A DNA stretch of 33,488 bases from Priapulus caudatus. Lineage: Eukaryota > Priapulida > Priapulimorpha > Priapulimorphida > Priapulidae. The position numbers and the translations under genes were made by a program. The stretch is from assembly GCF_000485595.1 (NCBI RefSeq), contig NW_014577471.1, positions 142,190 to 175,677 on the forward strand, read 5' to 3'. Of this stretch, positions 12,401 to 20,041 are shown piece by piece (within the stretch, counting starts at the first letter, position 1; the number at the start of each line of letters is the position of its first letter). Under the pieces are notes generated by a model. The model ran no database searches. It was not told the DNA's origin and saw only the letters and a program-made list of their open reading frames with translations.

Positions 12401-15400
12401 TCACACCATCATAGCCTGCAGATACCACAGTCACGATCACCACACGTCACACCATCATAGCCTGCAAGATACCACAGTCACGATTAAACACGTCACACAC
12501 CATCATAGCCTGCAAGATACCACAGCCCGACGATCACAACACGTCACACCATCGTAGCCTGCAAGATACCACAGTCACGATTACATCACACGTCACACCA
12601 TCATAGCCTGCAAGAAACCACAGTCACGATCACACACAGTCCACATCGCTTAGCCTGCAAGATACCACAGTCAGCGATCACACACGTCCACCATTCATAG
12701 CCTGCAAGATACCACAGTCACGATCACACACGTCACACCATCCAATAGCCTGCAAGATACCACAGTCACGATTACACACGTCAAGCATCATAGCCTGCAA
12801 GATTACCCAGCCACGCTCACACACGTCACACCATCGTAGCCTGCAAGATACCACATGTCACGATCAACACCGTCACACCATCATACGCGCAAGTACCACA
12901 GTCACGATCACACACGTCACACCATCATAGCTGCAAGATACCACAGTCCACGATCACACACGTCACACCATCATAGCCTGCAAGATACCACAGCCACGAT
13001 CACACACGTCACACCATCATAGCCTGCAAGATACCACAGTCACGATCACACACGTGACACCATCGTAGCCTGCAAGATACCACAGTCACGATCACACACG
13101 TCACACCATCATAGCCTGCAAGATACCACAGTCACAATCACACGGTCACGACACATCATAGCCTGCAAAATACCACAGTCACGATCACACACGTCACACC
13201 ATCATAGCCTGCAACACATGATCGCTATGGAACAGGAAGACTGTAACGAGCAGAGTCATCTGGAGACTGCTTTGAGTGGACAAGATGTGAAATCAATATA
13301 TATATGGGTCTGTTCCACAGTGCAGTGTCAAATAAGTGTGACATGGAATAAAAATTTAAAAAGTCGAAATTTTTGTGTGTAAACCTGTTACCTTTGAAGA
13401 AAAAATACCTAAATTTTCAGGAAAACATAAGCCTGACATAACATTTCGCACATAAACTCGGAAATTGTCTAATGACTACACCCAAGCAACACTGTTCGGT
13501 TGTGATTCTTGACATCAACATATTGCACATTAATGTAATCTTGTGACATATTATTAAGAAATTGGATTTTGCTTGAATGTCAGTTCGCAACATGATAAAC
13601 TAGGAAAAACATGTTTAGGGTTCACTGTCGCAGACTAATTTATGAAAAGTCATAATTTGTGTGCCGTTGCGGTGGTGATTTGACTAGCCTATACAGATTG
13701 TTTTCCTCAAGGCACAGACCGCCTTACACTGGACTGATTGGAATTGACATGACTATGCATTCATCCTAGTTTCCTCTAAGTTTATGTAGACAAAAAATGA
13801 GCATAAATGAGCTCAATGCATACTTCTGGGACAGTTACCGTGTCGGTGGTGATTTTGACATTTTGACTCTGGTCGTTGCGGTGTGATTTTTGAACATGTT
13901 GACGGTGGTGATGTTTTGACCTTGTTCCATCCTCATATCATGGTGACTTCAAGGTTAATATCAACGCCCTGTTTAGAAGATGTCTACAAATTTGTAGTAA
14001 GGAAAGCAACCATAGCTATCGAGTCGAAAGACAATATTAACCAAACACTTGGTGGAACTTTGGTATGACTATTGACTGTGTCGGTGGTGATTCTTGACAT
14101 TAGGTAGGTTCTACATAAAGTAGGCACAAATGGTCACACTCATTATTAAGTCGTTATAGCGCGTCGTAACAAGCTATCTTATTTTTTTAGTTGTGTGTGT
14201 ATGCGCACGTTGTGTGTGCTGTGCGGCGTGCGTGCGTGCGTAGTGTGTGTGTATTATGCTGTGTGTCGTCTGTGTGTGCGTGTAGTGTTATGTGTGGTGT
14301 TCTGTGTGTGCGTGTAGTGTATGTGTTTGATGTGTGTGGTTTATGGCGCGCGGCGCCGTCGTGTGTGTGTGTGGCGTGCGCATTTGCTGTGTGTCGTGTT
14401 GCGTGTGTGCGTGCGTAGCGTGGTGTGTGTAACAGAAGTCTGAAACCACCTAACGGCATGGACATTCGTATATTGGTCAAGCAGATCACGACCCAACGGC
14501 TAGAAATGAGAAAACGCGACTCATGCGTAAAGTGACAAACTTTTTGATGATAGCTTCGTGCATATAACAAATTGCTTATACCCCATCAAGATGCAATAGA
14601 TCGTTTTACTGGCAAGTATAATCTACATGAACTAGGGCATCAGCATGATAAAAAACATTCGGTCGTGATGCATCGTTTTGGTCGTGATTAAGCAAAAAAC
14701 AATTGACAGAAATCAGAAACCTCAAAGTGGGCGCCATTGCAGCTGCATTCCAGGATGTGTGTAATACGGCATCGTTTTATGCACATTTTTACTCCATCAT
14801 GTGATCTGCCTGACCTCGTTTCAGAAAGGTTATAAATAAAATTCGAGAAAATTAATTGGCTTGTTGTGGCCGTGATTCATTAACGGGAAATAAAACTTTT
14901 TTGACATGCAATGTTCTTCGGCATAGCGGACGATGGGGAATATTGTTGGACAATGAATTGATATCAAATGATTGACACCCAAGACTAAGATTCAACTTCA
15001 AATTAATTTCATCGTGTTTTTCTTGGTGAAAAAAAACAAGTCCATTTCCATCAACTTTCTTGACGGAATTCATCACGACCACAACGCACCTTGAGTTTGG
15101 ACATAAATCACTAATTGCAGCCATAAAAACAGACAAAATCAACAAGAACAGAAAGAAGATCATATCTAATTTCACATACAGGTATTTATTGCAGTTATAA
15201 ACTCGGTTTTTTTGGTGAAAATTTTGGCATAAAAAAGCTCATCATAAATGTCACAATTTTACACTGTGAAAAGTCCCATTCTGAAAAGAAAAAGGGCTGT
15301 TCAGACTTAAATTCTGATAAATCTGACCATGTTTTATGTCATTTTATAAGTATTTGCTGTATTCTTCCCGACATATAAGACCTAAATGACCTGTGTGAAA

Positions 15401-16477
15401 TAGTTTTGATAAAAAAACCACAATGTTTTGGTTACAGCCAACATTTTTAACTGCACTATGGACAGACCCATATATATACATAGTATATTATGATTTATAT
15501 ATATACACTGTGCGCGTGTTGTATTGTTATGTAGTCAAACCGCATAAGGTGTCACGAGCGACCCGGATGCTATATTTGCCAAAATCCCCCTTAATGTGTA
15601 GATGTACCTTATATAGAGTTGTCTTTTAGCACAGGTTAGATTGTATTAATAAAGATGTTCTTCCTGATTCGACACGACTTAACGATATAATACGCTGTAT
15701 GCACACGGTCCTTGGATTTCATGACCCTGACTAGCGCCAGATATATGCATGATGTGCACCTCACCTTGGATGCAGTTGCAATGGAAGCTTCCATAGGTGT
15801 TTCTCACACGACACGTAGTCTGACAGACTGCCGGCACCCGACTGCATTCATCTCATCTTCCTCGCACGCCGCACCCTGGAATCCCGCGCGCACTGGCACG
15901 CATAGCTGTTCACTCCATCAAAGCACGTTCCATTGTTTTGCAGGGCGACGACGCACATTCGTCGATGACCTACAATAATAAAACCCGTTTAAAAAAAAAC
16001 AAGAAGATTATATATCGCACGAATGATCTTGGACTCTGGTTTATCACAAGACATCCGACAGTTTGTTCGAACCACTGGGTAAAATCAAAGAGCAGGTGCA
16101 TATTATTTAACTTCAAGCATAATAACTGTTCATCACTAACTTTACATCTCAATGTCACCGAGTGAAAAGCTCTTTAAATCCATATGGGGTAGTGCAGTGG
16201 TTCAACATCATACAACCACTCCAGCACTCCACTTCACACAATCTATCAAGCAAAATATCCGCCGATTTTCTAGATGGGACCATACTCCCCGTCAAGCAGA
16301 ACTCACGAGATCACAGAAGAGTCCGGTCCATCCCGGTGCGCACACGCAGGACAAGGAGTCCTCCTGGTCTATACACGTTGCACCATTCCTACATCTATCA
16401 CTGCATGCGGCTTCACAGATCCTACCTGAAATACATTGTCAACATAATCATGAACACAATAAAATGGATTTTTTGCT

Positions 16478-16522
<45 letters not shown>

Positions 16523-17002
16523 TTATATATATATAGCAACATCCCGTAATATACAAATTCATCATTATTATATGGGTCCATCTATGTCATATGGAGTTCA
16601 TTATTTATTGTTGCAGATCGAGTCTAATATGGTGTTGCCATTACTATCAGTTATTTTCACCATGTAATACATGGAATAACACACTATATGTTGTCATAGT
16701 TACGGCCTGCAGTACTCTCTAGCGGCATTACTTGGCTCAATATAGATTATAGCAACATGGCTTAATCACGCAAGATTACAAGACAAGTTTAAAATCTAGA
16801 ATATATATATATATATATGTTCACGTTATTATGCATCTGCATATTTTATTTATGTGCATCTTGTTTAAAATGTATGAATTGATAATTACCAAAATACACA
16901 AATAAAATCAGATAAATTCGGACAAAGCTTACCAATACATGAAACCAGTAAGCAAGTGGCCAGCAGAAGACATTTCATTACATTGACGTGGTGAGAACGC
17001 AT
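3369..17002 (-). CDS. Multi-EGF-repeat secreted/transmembrane protein gene, 5' part (15 coding exons, 3' end off window)
   Basis: Seen: coding exons on the minus strand, in transcript order, are 16933-17002, 16307-16425, 15765-15969, 12024-12230, 11236-11376, 10784-11000, 10398-10523, 9728-9870, 8821-9024, 7946-8166, 7178-7334, 5937-6040, 5095-5275, 3869-4045 and 3369-3485. Exon 1 encodes a signal peptide. The rest encode about 19 tandem six-cysteine EGF domains, many with the D-x-D/N-E-C start typical of calcium-binding EGF. Splice phases agree at every junction (mostly 1-1), and each junction completes a cysteine pattern, so no internal exon appears to be missing. Known: such arrays occur in Notch, Crumbs, fibropellins and related adhesion or signalling proteins and work outside the cell. 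Inferred: the family cannot be named, because the diagnostic C-terminal domains (LNR, laminin G, transmembrane, ankyrin) would lie left of the window. Exons 3, 10 and 11 contain frame-breaking indels, so either the assembly has errors here or the locus is decaying. Confidence 0.9.
3670..3785. repeat. ACGC/CA and CT microsatellite
   Basis: Simple (ACGC)n followed by (CA)n and CT-rich sequence in the intron between exons 14 and 15. Reading frames here are artefacts of the repeat. Confidence 0.85.
3869..4045 (-). CDS. EGF gene exon 14 (EGF 17 end and an eight-cysteine EGF 18)
   Basis: 177 nt, phase 1-1, acceptor gacag|GT and donor ACAG|gtgtgg. It encodes [10 protein letters not shown], then [12 protein letters not shown] followed by the similar [13 protein letters not shown], then an acidic loop and [11 protein letters not shown]. 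The repeated C2-C3 block gives the domain two extra cysteines. Confidence 0.9.
4046..5094. repeat. Intron 13 with a ~64-68-bp pyrimidine-rich minisatellite (about 4130-4920)
   Basis: About twelve degenerate copies, each with gctagccataggtacc followed by a C/T-rich run (cttcctttcttcctcccc) and ctcaatgcac. Copy lengths differ by small indels. The array starts within 100 nt of exon 14. The rest of the intron is AT-rich with TTA repeats. Confidence 0.8.
5095..5275 (-). CDS. EGF gene exon 13 (EGF 16 end, acidic Ser/Thr linker, EGF 17)
   Basis: 181 nt, phase 0 in and phase 1 out, acceptor ctgcag|GGG. After GFTGPDC comes a spacer of about 25 residues rich in Ser, Thr, Asp and Glu ([13 protein letters not shown]), then [11 protein letters not shown]...CHCTHDFTG. 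To continue as FTG|DSC the exon must end at 5095, where the intron begins gc rather than gt: a GC donor or a local error. A gt 12 nt further on (after CAY) would break the phase. Confidence 0.8.
5276..5936. other. Intron 12 of the EGF gene
   Basis: AT-rich sequence with no coding signal or recognisable repeat. The reading frame at 5439-5648 has no family resemblance. Confidence 0.5.
5937..6040 (-). CDS. EGF gene exon 12 (EGF 15 end, EGF 16 start)
   Basis: 104 nt, phase 1 in and phase 0 out, acceptor gtgcag|GG and donor GACTGG|gtaag. It encodes [20 protein letters not shown]...YKCSCDW. Phase 0 matches exon 13, which opens GFTGPDC. Confidence 0.9.
6105..6477. mobile_element. hAT-type MITE (373 bp) with perfect 8-bp TSD
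   Basis: Termini are inverted: caggggtgggcaaact at the left and agtttgcccaccactg at the right. Direct copies of tattagag flank it at 6097-6104 and 6478-6485. The GC-rich subterminal ggcccgcgggccgcatgc is typical of widespread hAT families in animals. It has no transposase, so it is non-autonomous. It lies in intron 11. Confidence 0.92.
6700..7177. repeat. ~20-bp minisatellite abutting the exon 11 donor
   Basis: About twenty copies of a unit like cacacctgtaaacaacaaa. On the minus strand each unit reads ttgtttacag|gtgtgtt, which contains an acceptor-like and a donor-like core. The array begins at the real donor of exon 11 (gaag|gtgtgtt). Units vary by single-base indels. Confidence 0.85.
7178..7334 (-). 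CDS. EGF gene exon 11 (EGF 14 end, EGF 15 start), one probable extra base
   Basis: Acceptor gtgcag|GG, donor GAAG|gtgtgt. It encodes [15 protein letters not shown] and [14 protein letters not shown]...[10 protein letters not shown]. At 157 nt it is one base too long for phase 1 in and phase 1 out, which the next exon (G|GQHC) requires. An extra base near the end (gagcgaag) would explain this. A minisatellite starts right at the donor. Confidence 0.8.
7335..7945. other. Intron 10 of the EGF gene
   Basis: Contains degenerate repeats of agagtaaatgttagattaa (near 7384, 7490 and 7540) and a TA microsatellite (about 7450-7472). A second caccttgctgtt near 7847 resembles the exon 10 donor region at 7942-7954. 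No coding signal. Confidence 0.5.
7946..8166 (-). CDS. EGF gene exon 10 (EGF 12 end, EGF 13, EGF 14 start), frame-broken
   Basis: Splice borders acag|GC and GCAAG|gtatg are present. It opens cleanly with [14 protein letters not shown] and DVNEC. EGF-like pieces then alternate between frames: [43 protein letters not shown]. Switches lie near 8100, 8080, 8030 and 7966. The observed 221 nt is two more than a 1-1 exon of 219 would need, matching one loss and three gains. How EGF 13 joins up is inference. Confidence 0.65.
8167..8820. other. Intron 9 of the EGF gene
   Basis: AT-rich, with TA-rich stretches near 8565-8585 and 8705-8750. No coding or structured repeat seen. Confidence 0.5.
8821..9024 (-). 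CDS. EGF gene exon 9 (EGF 10 end, EGF 11, EGF 12 start)
   Basis: 204 nt, phase 1-1, acceptor ctgaag|GT and donor CCAG|gtatct. It encodes GDTC, the full domain [14 protein letters not shown]...GYEGERC, and [13 protein letters not shown] of the next. Confidence 0.9.
9025..9727. other. Intron 8 of the EGF gene
   Basis: Contains a short GA run, a T18 tract near 9157-9174 and a (CCTA)n stretch near 9334-9350. No coding signal. Confidence 0.5.
9728..9870 (-). CDS. EGF gene exon 8 (EGF 9 end, EGF 10 start)
   Basis: 143 nt, phase 2 in and phase 1 out, acceptor gttgcag|GTG and donor ATAG|gtttg. It encodes RYPYDGENC, then [16 protein letters not shown]...[11 protein letters not shown]. Confidence 0.9.
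9985..10345. repeat. Interspersed repeat with CCAAT-containing internal repeats, copy 2 (intron 7)
   Basis: Parallels 2081-2336, starting tagattatcactatttta. It has an extra internal duplication (gattgtttgaacatttttt twice) and more copies of the ~36-38-bp unit carrying aaccaatcacag. It fills most of the intron between exons 7 and 8. Confidence 0.75.
10398..10523 (-). CDS. EGF gene exon 7 (EGF 8 end, EGF 9 start)
   Basis: 126 nt, phase 2-2, bounded by gttgcag|GTG and TGCAG|gtttg. It encodes [12 protein letters not shown] and [15 protein letters not shown]...SYSC. The phase-2 borders match the neighbouring exons exactly. Confidence 0.9.
10560..10750. repeat. CA/CT microsatellites in intron 6
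   Basis: Alternating (CA)n, (CT)n and acgcac runs, including a duplicated actgtctctctctccctctg block. No gene. Confidence 0.85.
10784..11000 (-). CDS. EGF gene exon 6 (EGF 6 end, EGF 7, EGF 8 start)
   Basis: 217 nt, phase 1 in and phase 2 out, acceptor cctcag|GT and donor TTCAG|gtgcgt. It contains the calcium-binding-type domain [16 protein letters not shown]...GWTGATC and the start of the next (DDCAARPC...CIDVVDSF). Confidence 0.9.
11236..11376 (-). CDS. EGF gene exon 5 (EGF 5 end, EGF 6 start)
   Basis: 141 nt, phase 1-1, bounded by ttag|GT and CCAG|gttag. It encodes [13 protein letters not shown] and [14 protein letters not shown]...YRCYCPPG. Confidence 0.9.
11377..12023. repeat. Intron 4 with (CAGTGA)n hexanucleotide array (about 11795-11985)
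   Basis: The array is nearly pure cagtga with a few ctgtga variants, and starts and ends with related tggctgacagtggctga blocks. It lies within 40 nt of the exon 4 donor. The remainder, 11460-11790, is unique-looking AT-rich sequence. Confidence 0.85.
12024..12230 (-). CDS. EGF gene exon 4 (EGF 3 end, EGF 4, EGF 5 start)
   Basis: 207 nt, phase 1-1, acceptor ttgcag|GC and donor GCCG|gtaagc. It encodes GYEGDTC, then the full domain [14 protein letters not shown]...RLGFTGDHC, then the first three cysteines of EGF 5. The intron on its 5' side begins with a minisatellite copied from this exon's own splice acceptor. Confidence 0.9.
12231..13210. repeat. ~47-bp minisatellite made of copies of the exon 4 splice acceptor
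   Basis: About 21 units of roughly 46-47 bp, each containing gcctgcaagataccacag and cacaccatcatag. On the minus strand each unit reads tatcttgcag|GCTATGATGG.., a pyrimidine-bearing acceptor followed by codons for YDGVTC. This is almost the true exon 4 border (tttcttgcag|GCTACGAGGG, YEGDTC). Many units differ by one-base indels. Confidence 0.85.
13297..15478. mobile_element. TIR-bounded DNA element of about 2.2 kb in intron 3
   Basis: The left end tatatatatgggtctgt..cca matches the inverted right end, with about 28 of 31 positions shared through tgcagt. Inside are about ten copies, in both orientations, of a motif like tcggtggtgatt or ggtcgtgatt, plus a GT-rich microsatellite (about 14190-14430). 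No intact transposase is visible. Ends lie in TA repeats, so the duplication cannot be read. Superfamily unassigned. Confidence 0.6.
15765..15969 (-). CDS. EGF gene exon 3 (EGF 2 and most of EGF 3), with three apparent 1-nt deletions
   Basis: Acceptor tgtag|GTC and donor CAAG|gtgagg are intact. Recognisable EGF segments fall in three successive frames: [10 protein letters not shown], then [16 protein letters not shown], then [10 protein letters not shown], then [10 protein letters not shown]...HCNCIQ back in the first frame. Breaks lie near 15940, 15883 and 15850, each explained by one missing base beside short runs. The observed 205 nt plus three gives 208, which fits phase 0 in and phase 1 out. 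Confidence 0.7.
16307..16425 (-). CDS. EGF gene exon 2 (EGF 1)
   Basis: 119 nt, phase 1 in and phase 0 out, donor CTC|gtgagt. It encodes one complete EGF domain ([11 protein letters not shown] ... [12 protein letters not shown]). It joins exon 1 through a shared Gly codon, and continues into exon 3 as CDL|VIDEC. Confidence 0.85.
16478..16535. repeat. TA microsatellite in intron 1
   Basis: (TA)n run interrupted by ttta. A second short (TA)n lies at 16800-16818. No other feature in 16426-16932. Confidence 0.85.
16933..17002 (-). CDS. EGF gene exon 1 (start codon and signal peptide)
   Basis: ATG at 17002-17000 is the first in-frame ATG after an upstream in-frame TGA. The exon encodes 23 residues, with a hydrophobic core [13 protein letters not shown], and ends in phase 1 at donor G|gtaagc. 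A second in-frame ATG nine codons in (MKCLLLATC) would give a more typical signal peptide. A good acceptor (attttcag, ending at 17070) suggests that this exon begins at 17069 and is preceded by a 5'UTR intron. An out-of-frame upstream ORF (ATGAGAATGCCA...) lies in the leader. Confidence 0.8.
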
Positions 17003-17877
17003 TGTCACATTGTCAAAGCAGAGGCTGCAGACGTGGCATTCTCATCTGATACAATTCACATGAATCGGACTGAAAATATAAACGAATAATGCGTTTTACT
17101 TACAAACACATTGCAAACATAACTAATGGATCACCCTTTGCTAAATTAATCTTACAAGTGTTGCATATAAACAGCTTGCAATTACGGAGCCGACTTGGTG
17201 ATTGCTTTTGCAACTAGTCACCTGGTATATATATATATGTGGCAATGCCAATGATATAGGCCCTAGTTGATGGTATACAACTGAACAAAAGCGACAATAA
17301 TTGGAGCGTCCAAACGAATAATATAAAAAGTAATACTACTAGTAGTAGTAAAATTGCCCCATGCATTGCCCATTGCAATACCACTATACTAGATTACTAG
17401 TACTAGATACTACCCGGGGCGTAAATCCCGGGGGATGGGGGGATGCATCCCCCCCGCTCTTGAAGGAGGGGGGGATGGCCTGTACAAATATCCCCCTAAG
17501 ATTAAAAAAAAAGAGAAAAAAATGAAAGAAGGAAGAAGAAGAAAAAAGAAAGAAATGTGATTGTTTCAATTTCAGCATAATGCATGAGAAATGAGTTTTT
17601 TTAAATGTATGTATAACTGTATAGCCTACACGTATACAGTAGGTCACGATCATTTAGAGTACAGGGTCTCTAACCCTGTGAACTCCAAATGCGGAATGAA
17701 ATTGATGGACGGCGGAGGGGCAAAATTAACCACAGCTGTATGCAACGTCCACAGTGAGATCCTCGACCAAATTGACATTGGACATGTTGCAAAGGAATTT
17801 GTAGCCAGGTCAGATATCAGAAAGAACATTTTTGGTAATTTCTAACCTCTAAGTCAAACAATCAAGACATCATTTAA

Positions 17878-18224
17878 CCCTTAATGTGCCATAGATTTTG
17901 AGCCTAGTGCCATGGTACTCATCCTCCTGTGCCAGATTAATTTTTGGCTTTAAGAGAAAAAAAAGGAATATAACTTACAATGCACATGTTTTCCACCCCC
18001 AAAAAAACACGCCTAGAAGAAGGACTTTGGTGTGCACTACACAATAGAGTCACTCAAGTGCGCAATACAATGCATACAATTCAATGCGTACAATTCAATG
18101 GATATAGCAATGATTTTATTGACAAATGCGAGTATACATGAACTTGGCACTCCACTTTATGCGAGGATACATGCACAGGGCACTCCGCTGTGTGCGAGTG
18201 TACATGAACGTGGCACGTTAAGGG
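17878..18224. mobile_element. piggyBac-like MITE flanked by TTAA
   Basis: TTAA at 17874-17877 and 18225-18228 bound inverted termini cccttaatgtgcca and tggcacgttaaggg. TTAA duplication with CCC-starting ends is the piggyBac hallmark. The right part contains three ~33-bp tandem units (gcgagtatacatgaacttgg-like, 18128-18218). Non-autonomous. Confidence 0.8.
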
Positions 18225-18680
18225 TTAACATCTGACCTATCTGACCTGTCATTTCAACAGGAAATAGTTTTTGTTTTCTGTGAACCCGATCAGATGTATA
18301 ATAACTATAATAATCAAAATGTTTTATTGTTATCGCATGGCTCAGCATTCCATTCAACTAACTAATCCATTTCATATTAAAATCTATTTGGGGAAATGCA
18401 TAGGCTTTGCATATTAAGAGCATTTCAAGAGAATTCATGTTCTTTACATGTTCTTTGTAACTGCGGATTTAGCAAGTAACTAGAAATTACAGATCAATAT
18501 TCACTCTTTCGGAGTTCATTATAATAAAACACTACAGTTTGCAGCTGTTAGTATTTCGAAATATGTCCAAATTTTTTACTTTAAATGGTTGTCAAATTTG
18601 GCATGTGCGTGCATGTATGTATACATGTATGAAATAAATGTATGTACGTGTGTTTGTGTGTGTGTGTGTTTGTTGTTTGA

Positions 18681-18806
18681 TACCTCCGCCCACGGAGTTA
18701 ACGGAGTAACGGAGTGGAGGGGAGGTAATGTAATCGGTCTCGTTACCTCCGCCCACGGAGTTAACGGAGTAACGGAGTGGAGGGGAGGTAATGTAATCGG
18801 TCTCGT
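18681..18806. repeat. Perfect 63-bp tandem duplication
   Basis: 18681-18743 is repeated exactly at 18744-18806. Each unit itself contains ggagttaacggagtaacgga, an internal short repeat. GT microsatellites lie on both sides. Confidence 0.95.
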
Positions 18807-18839
18807 GTGTGTGTTCGTGTGTGTGTGTGTCCAGTCCGC

Positions 18840-19010
18840 GCGGCGCGATCGATAGCGCGTCAAGTCAGCGAGCGGCGATTCAGCAGCAGGCGAGTTAGTC
18901 AGCAGCAACCACCAGCGAGCAGTGAGTCAGCAGACGCCACCAGCGAGCGGCGAGTCAGCAGCAGGCGAATCAGTCAGCAGCAGCCAGCAGCGAGCGGCGA
19001 GCCAGCTCGT
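18840..19010 (+). repeat. GC-rich CAGC/GAGCGGCGAG repeat block
   Basis: Degenerate units combining gtcagcagcag and agcgagcggcgag. Open frames across it are low-complexity (Ser/Gln/Arg) and have no family resemblance. A CpG-rich block next to divergent genes could be regulatory, but it lies inside transposon sequence. Confidence 0.6.
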
Positions 19011-19072
19011 AACACATACATGTTACATGCTGGCGGAGGTATGCACTCTCCGTGAGTGCCCTCTGTCTAGTT

Positions 19073-19108
<36 letters not shown>

Positions 19109-19227
19109 CGTGCGCGATCGCGCGCGTGTGCGTAAATTATTGTGGGCTTGTGCTCGTGCTAGTATGTGATGGCTATCGCCGATCATCCCCCCAACTCCTC
19201 GGTACGGATTTACGCCCCTGACTACTA

Positions 19228-19480
19228 CACAGGCACTTGAAACGTTTCAATAGTAAAATGCTGGTAAATAAACACAAAATGCATTCACTACCAAAGACTG
19301 TTTCTCTACGCTCTTCCGTCTATTATTTTAACAATAATTTCCTGTAAAGGCTGTTCAAATGCTTCTCTGCAATACACCGCACGGGCCCAAGCCAAGTTTA
19401 GCACCCCTGATTAGTTTACACATAATTATGCGAAAACATATTTGCGGGGTCCTAAACTATCCTTGATCCTGCAGCACGCA
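19228..19480 (+). mobile_element. Left end of a CACAGGCACTTG-family transposon
   Basis: Begins cacaggcacttgaaacg and continues with aatggtaaataaacac and caaagact..tgtttctcta, as in 23179 onward. The right terminus was not found, so the end given is approximate. Confidence 0.55.
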
Positions 19481-20005
19481 CGCCGCTGTGCACAAATAAT
19501 GAAATAACAAAATTAGCTGTCAGTGTAGCCCGACCAGGCTGTGCGACGGAATGTCTATAGTCTATACATAGGTATTGTAACCCTATGGGTATACATGGGT
19601 ATTGTAACCCTAGCAATACCGTTTCTTGGAGCTACTGTCAGTGTGACTGTGTGGCACTGCCACTGCCTGGCATTGCCGCAATGGGTACCGTAGTAACCGA
19701 CTGTATTTACAATCTATTCATACATGTTACTGCATAATAAACCACAACCGAACTCACTGCTAGGGAAATTTAACAGTTGCTAATTGAATTTCTCATGATA
19801 AATGACTAAACTGCTTACTTACATTTTCAGCACGACCACGGAAACGTTTAGCAGGATAAGAAACACCGCAACGGAGTCGGACCGAACAGACCGCAACGAA
19901 CCGAGATGGACCTAAACGGGGGTGCGCGCGCGCGCGTGTGTGTAATGTGTATCTCTCTCTCGCGCGCGCTAAAAGATCTCTCTCTCTCTCCTCTCTCTCT
20001 CTCTA

Positions 20006-20041
<36 letters not shown>

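Larger units (their letters stand above)
17414..19220. mobile_element. hAT-like element of about 1.8 kb, composite or nested
   Basis: Left terminus ccggggcgtaaatcc and right terminus ggatttacgcccctg are inverted. Flanks gatactac (17406-17413) and actactac (19221-19228) agree at six of eight positions. The interior holds a piggyBac-like MITE, a 63-bp tandem duplication, a CAGC-rich block and GT microsatellites, but no transposase. The two ends could instead belong to separate insertions. Confidence 0.5.

Noticed and set aside
12231-13210. CRISPR-like array
   Set aside because: Units are contiguous ~47-bp repeats without unique spacers, in an animal intron.
14852-15175. 107-codon minus-strand frame starting with a signal-peptide-like hydrophobic stretch
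   Set aside because: Lies inside the TIR-bounded element, has no recognisable domain, and AT-rich sequence easily yields hydrophobic starts.
13200-15764. A missing EGF exon in the large intron 3
   Set aside because: Exon 3 (HCNCIQ-G) joins exon 4 (YEGDTC) in phase with a correct C5-C6 loop, so nothing is missing.
16152-16667. 171-codon plus-strand frame
   Set aside because: Antisense to EGF exon 2, extended through a TA microsatellite (Tyr-Ile repeats).
3369-17002. Calling the EGF gene Notch
   Set aside because: Only signal peptide and EGF domains are visible. EGF order and the acidic linker give no specific match, and the diagnostic domains are off window.
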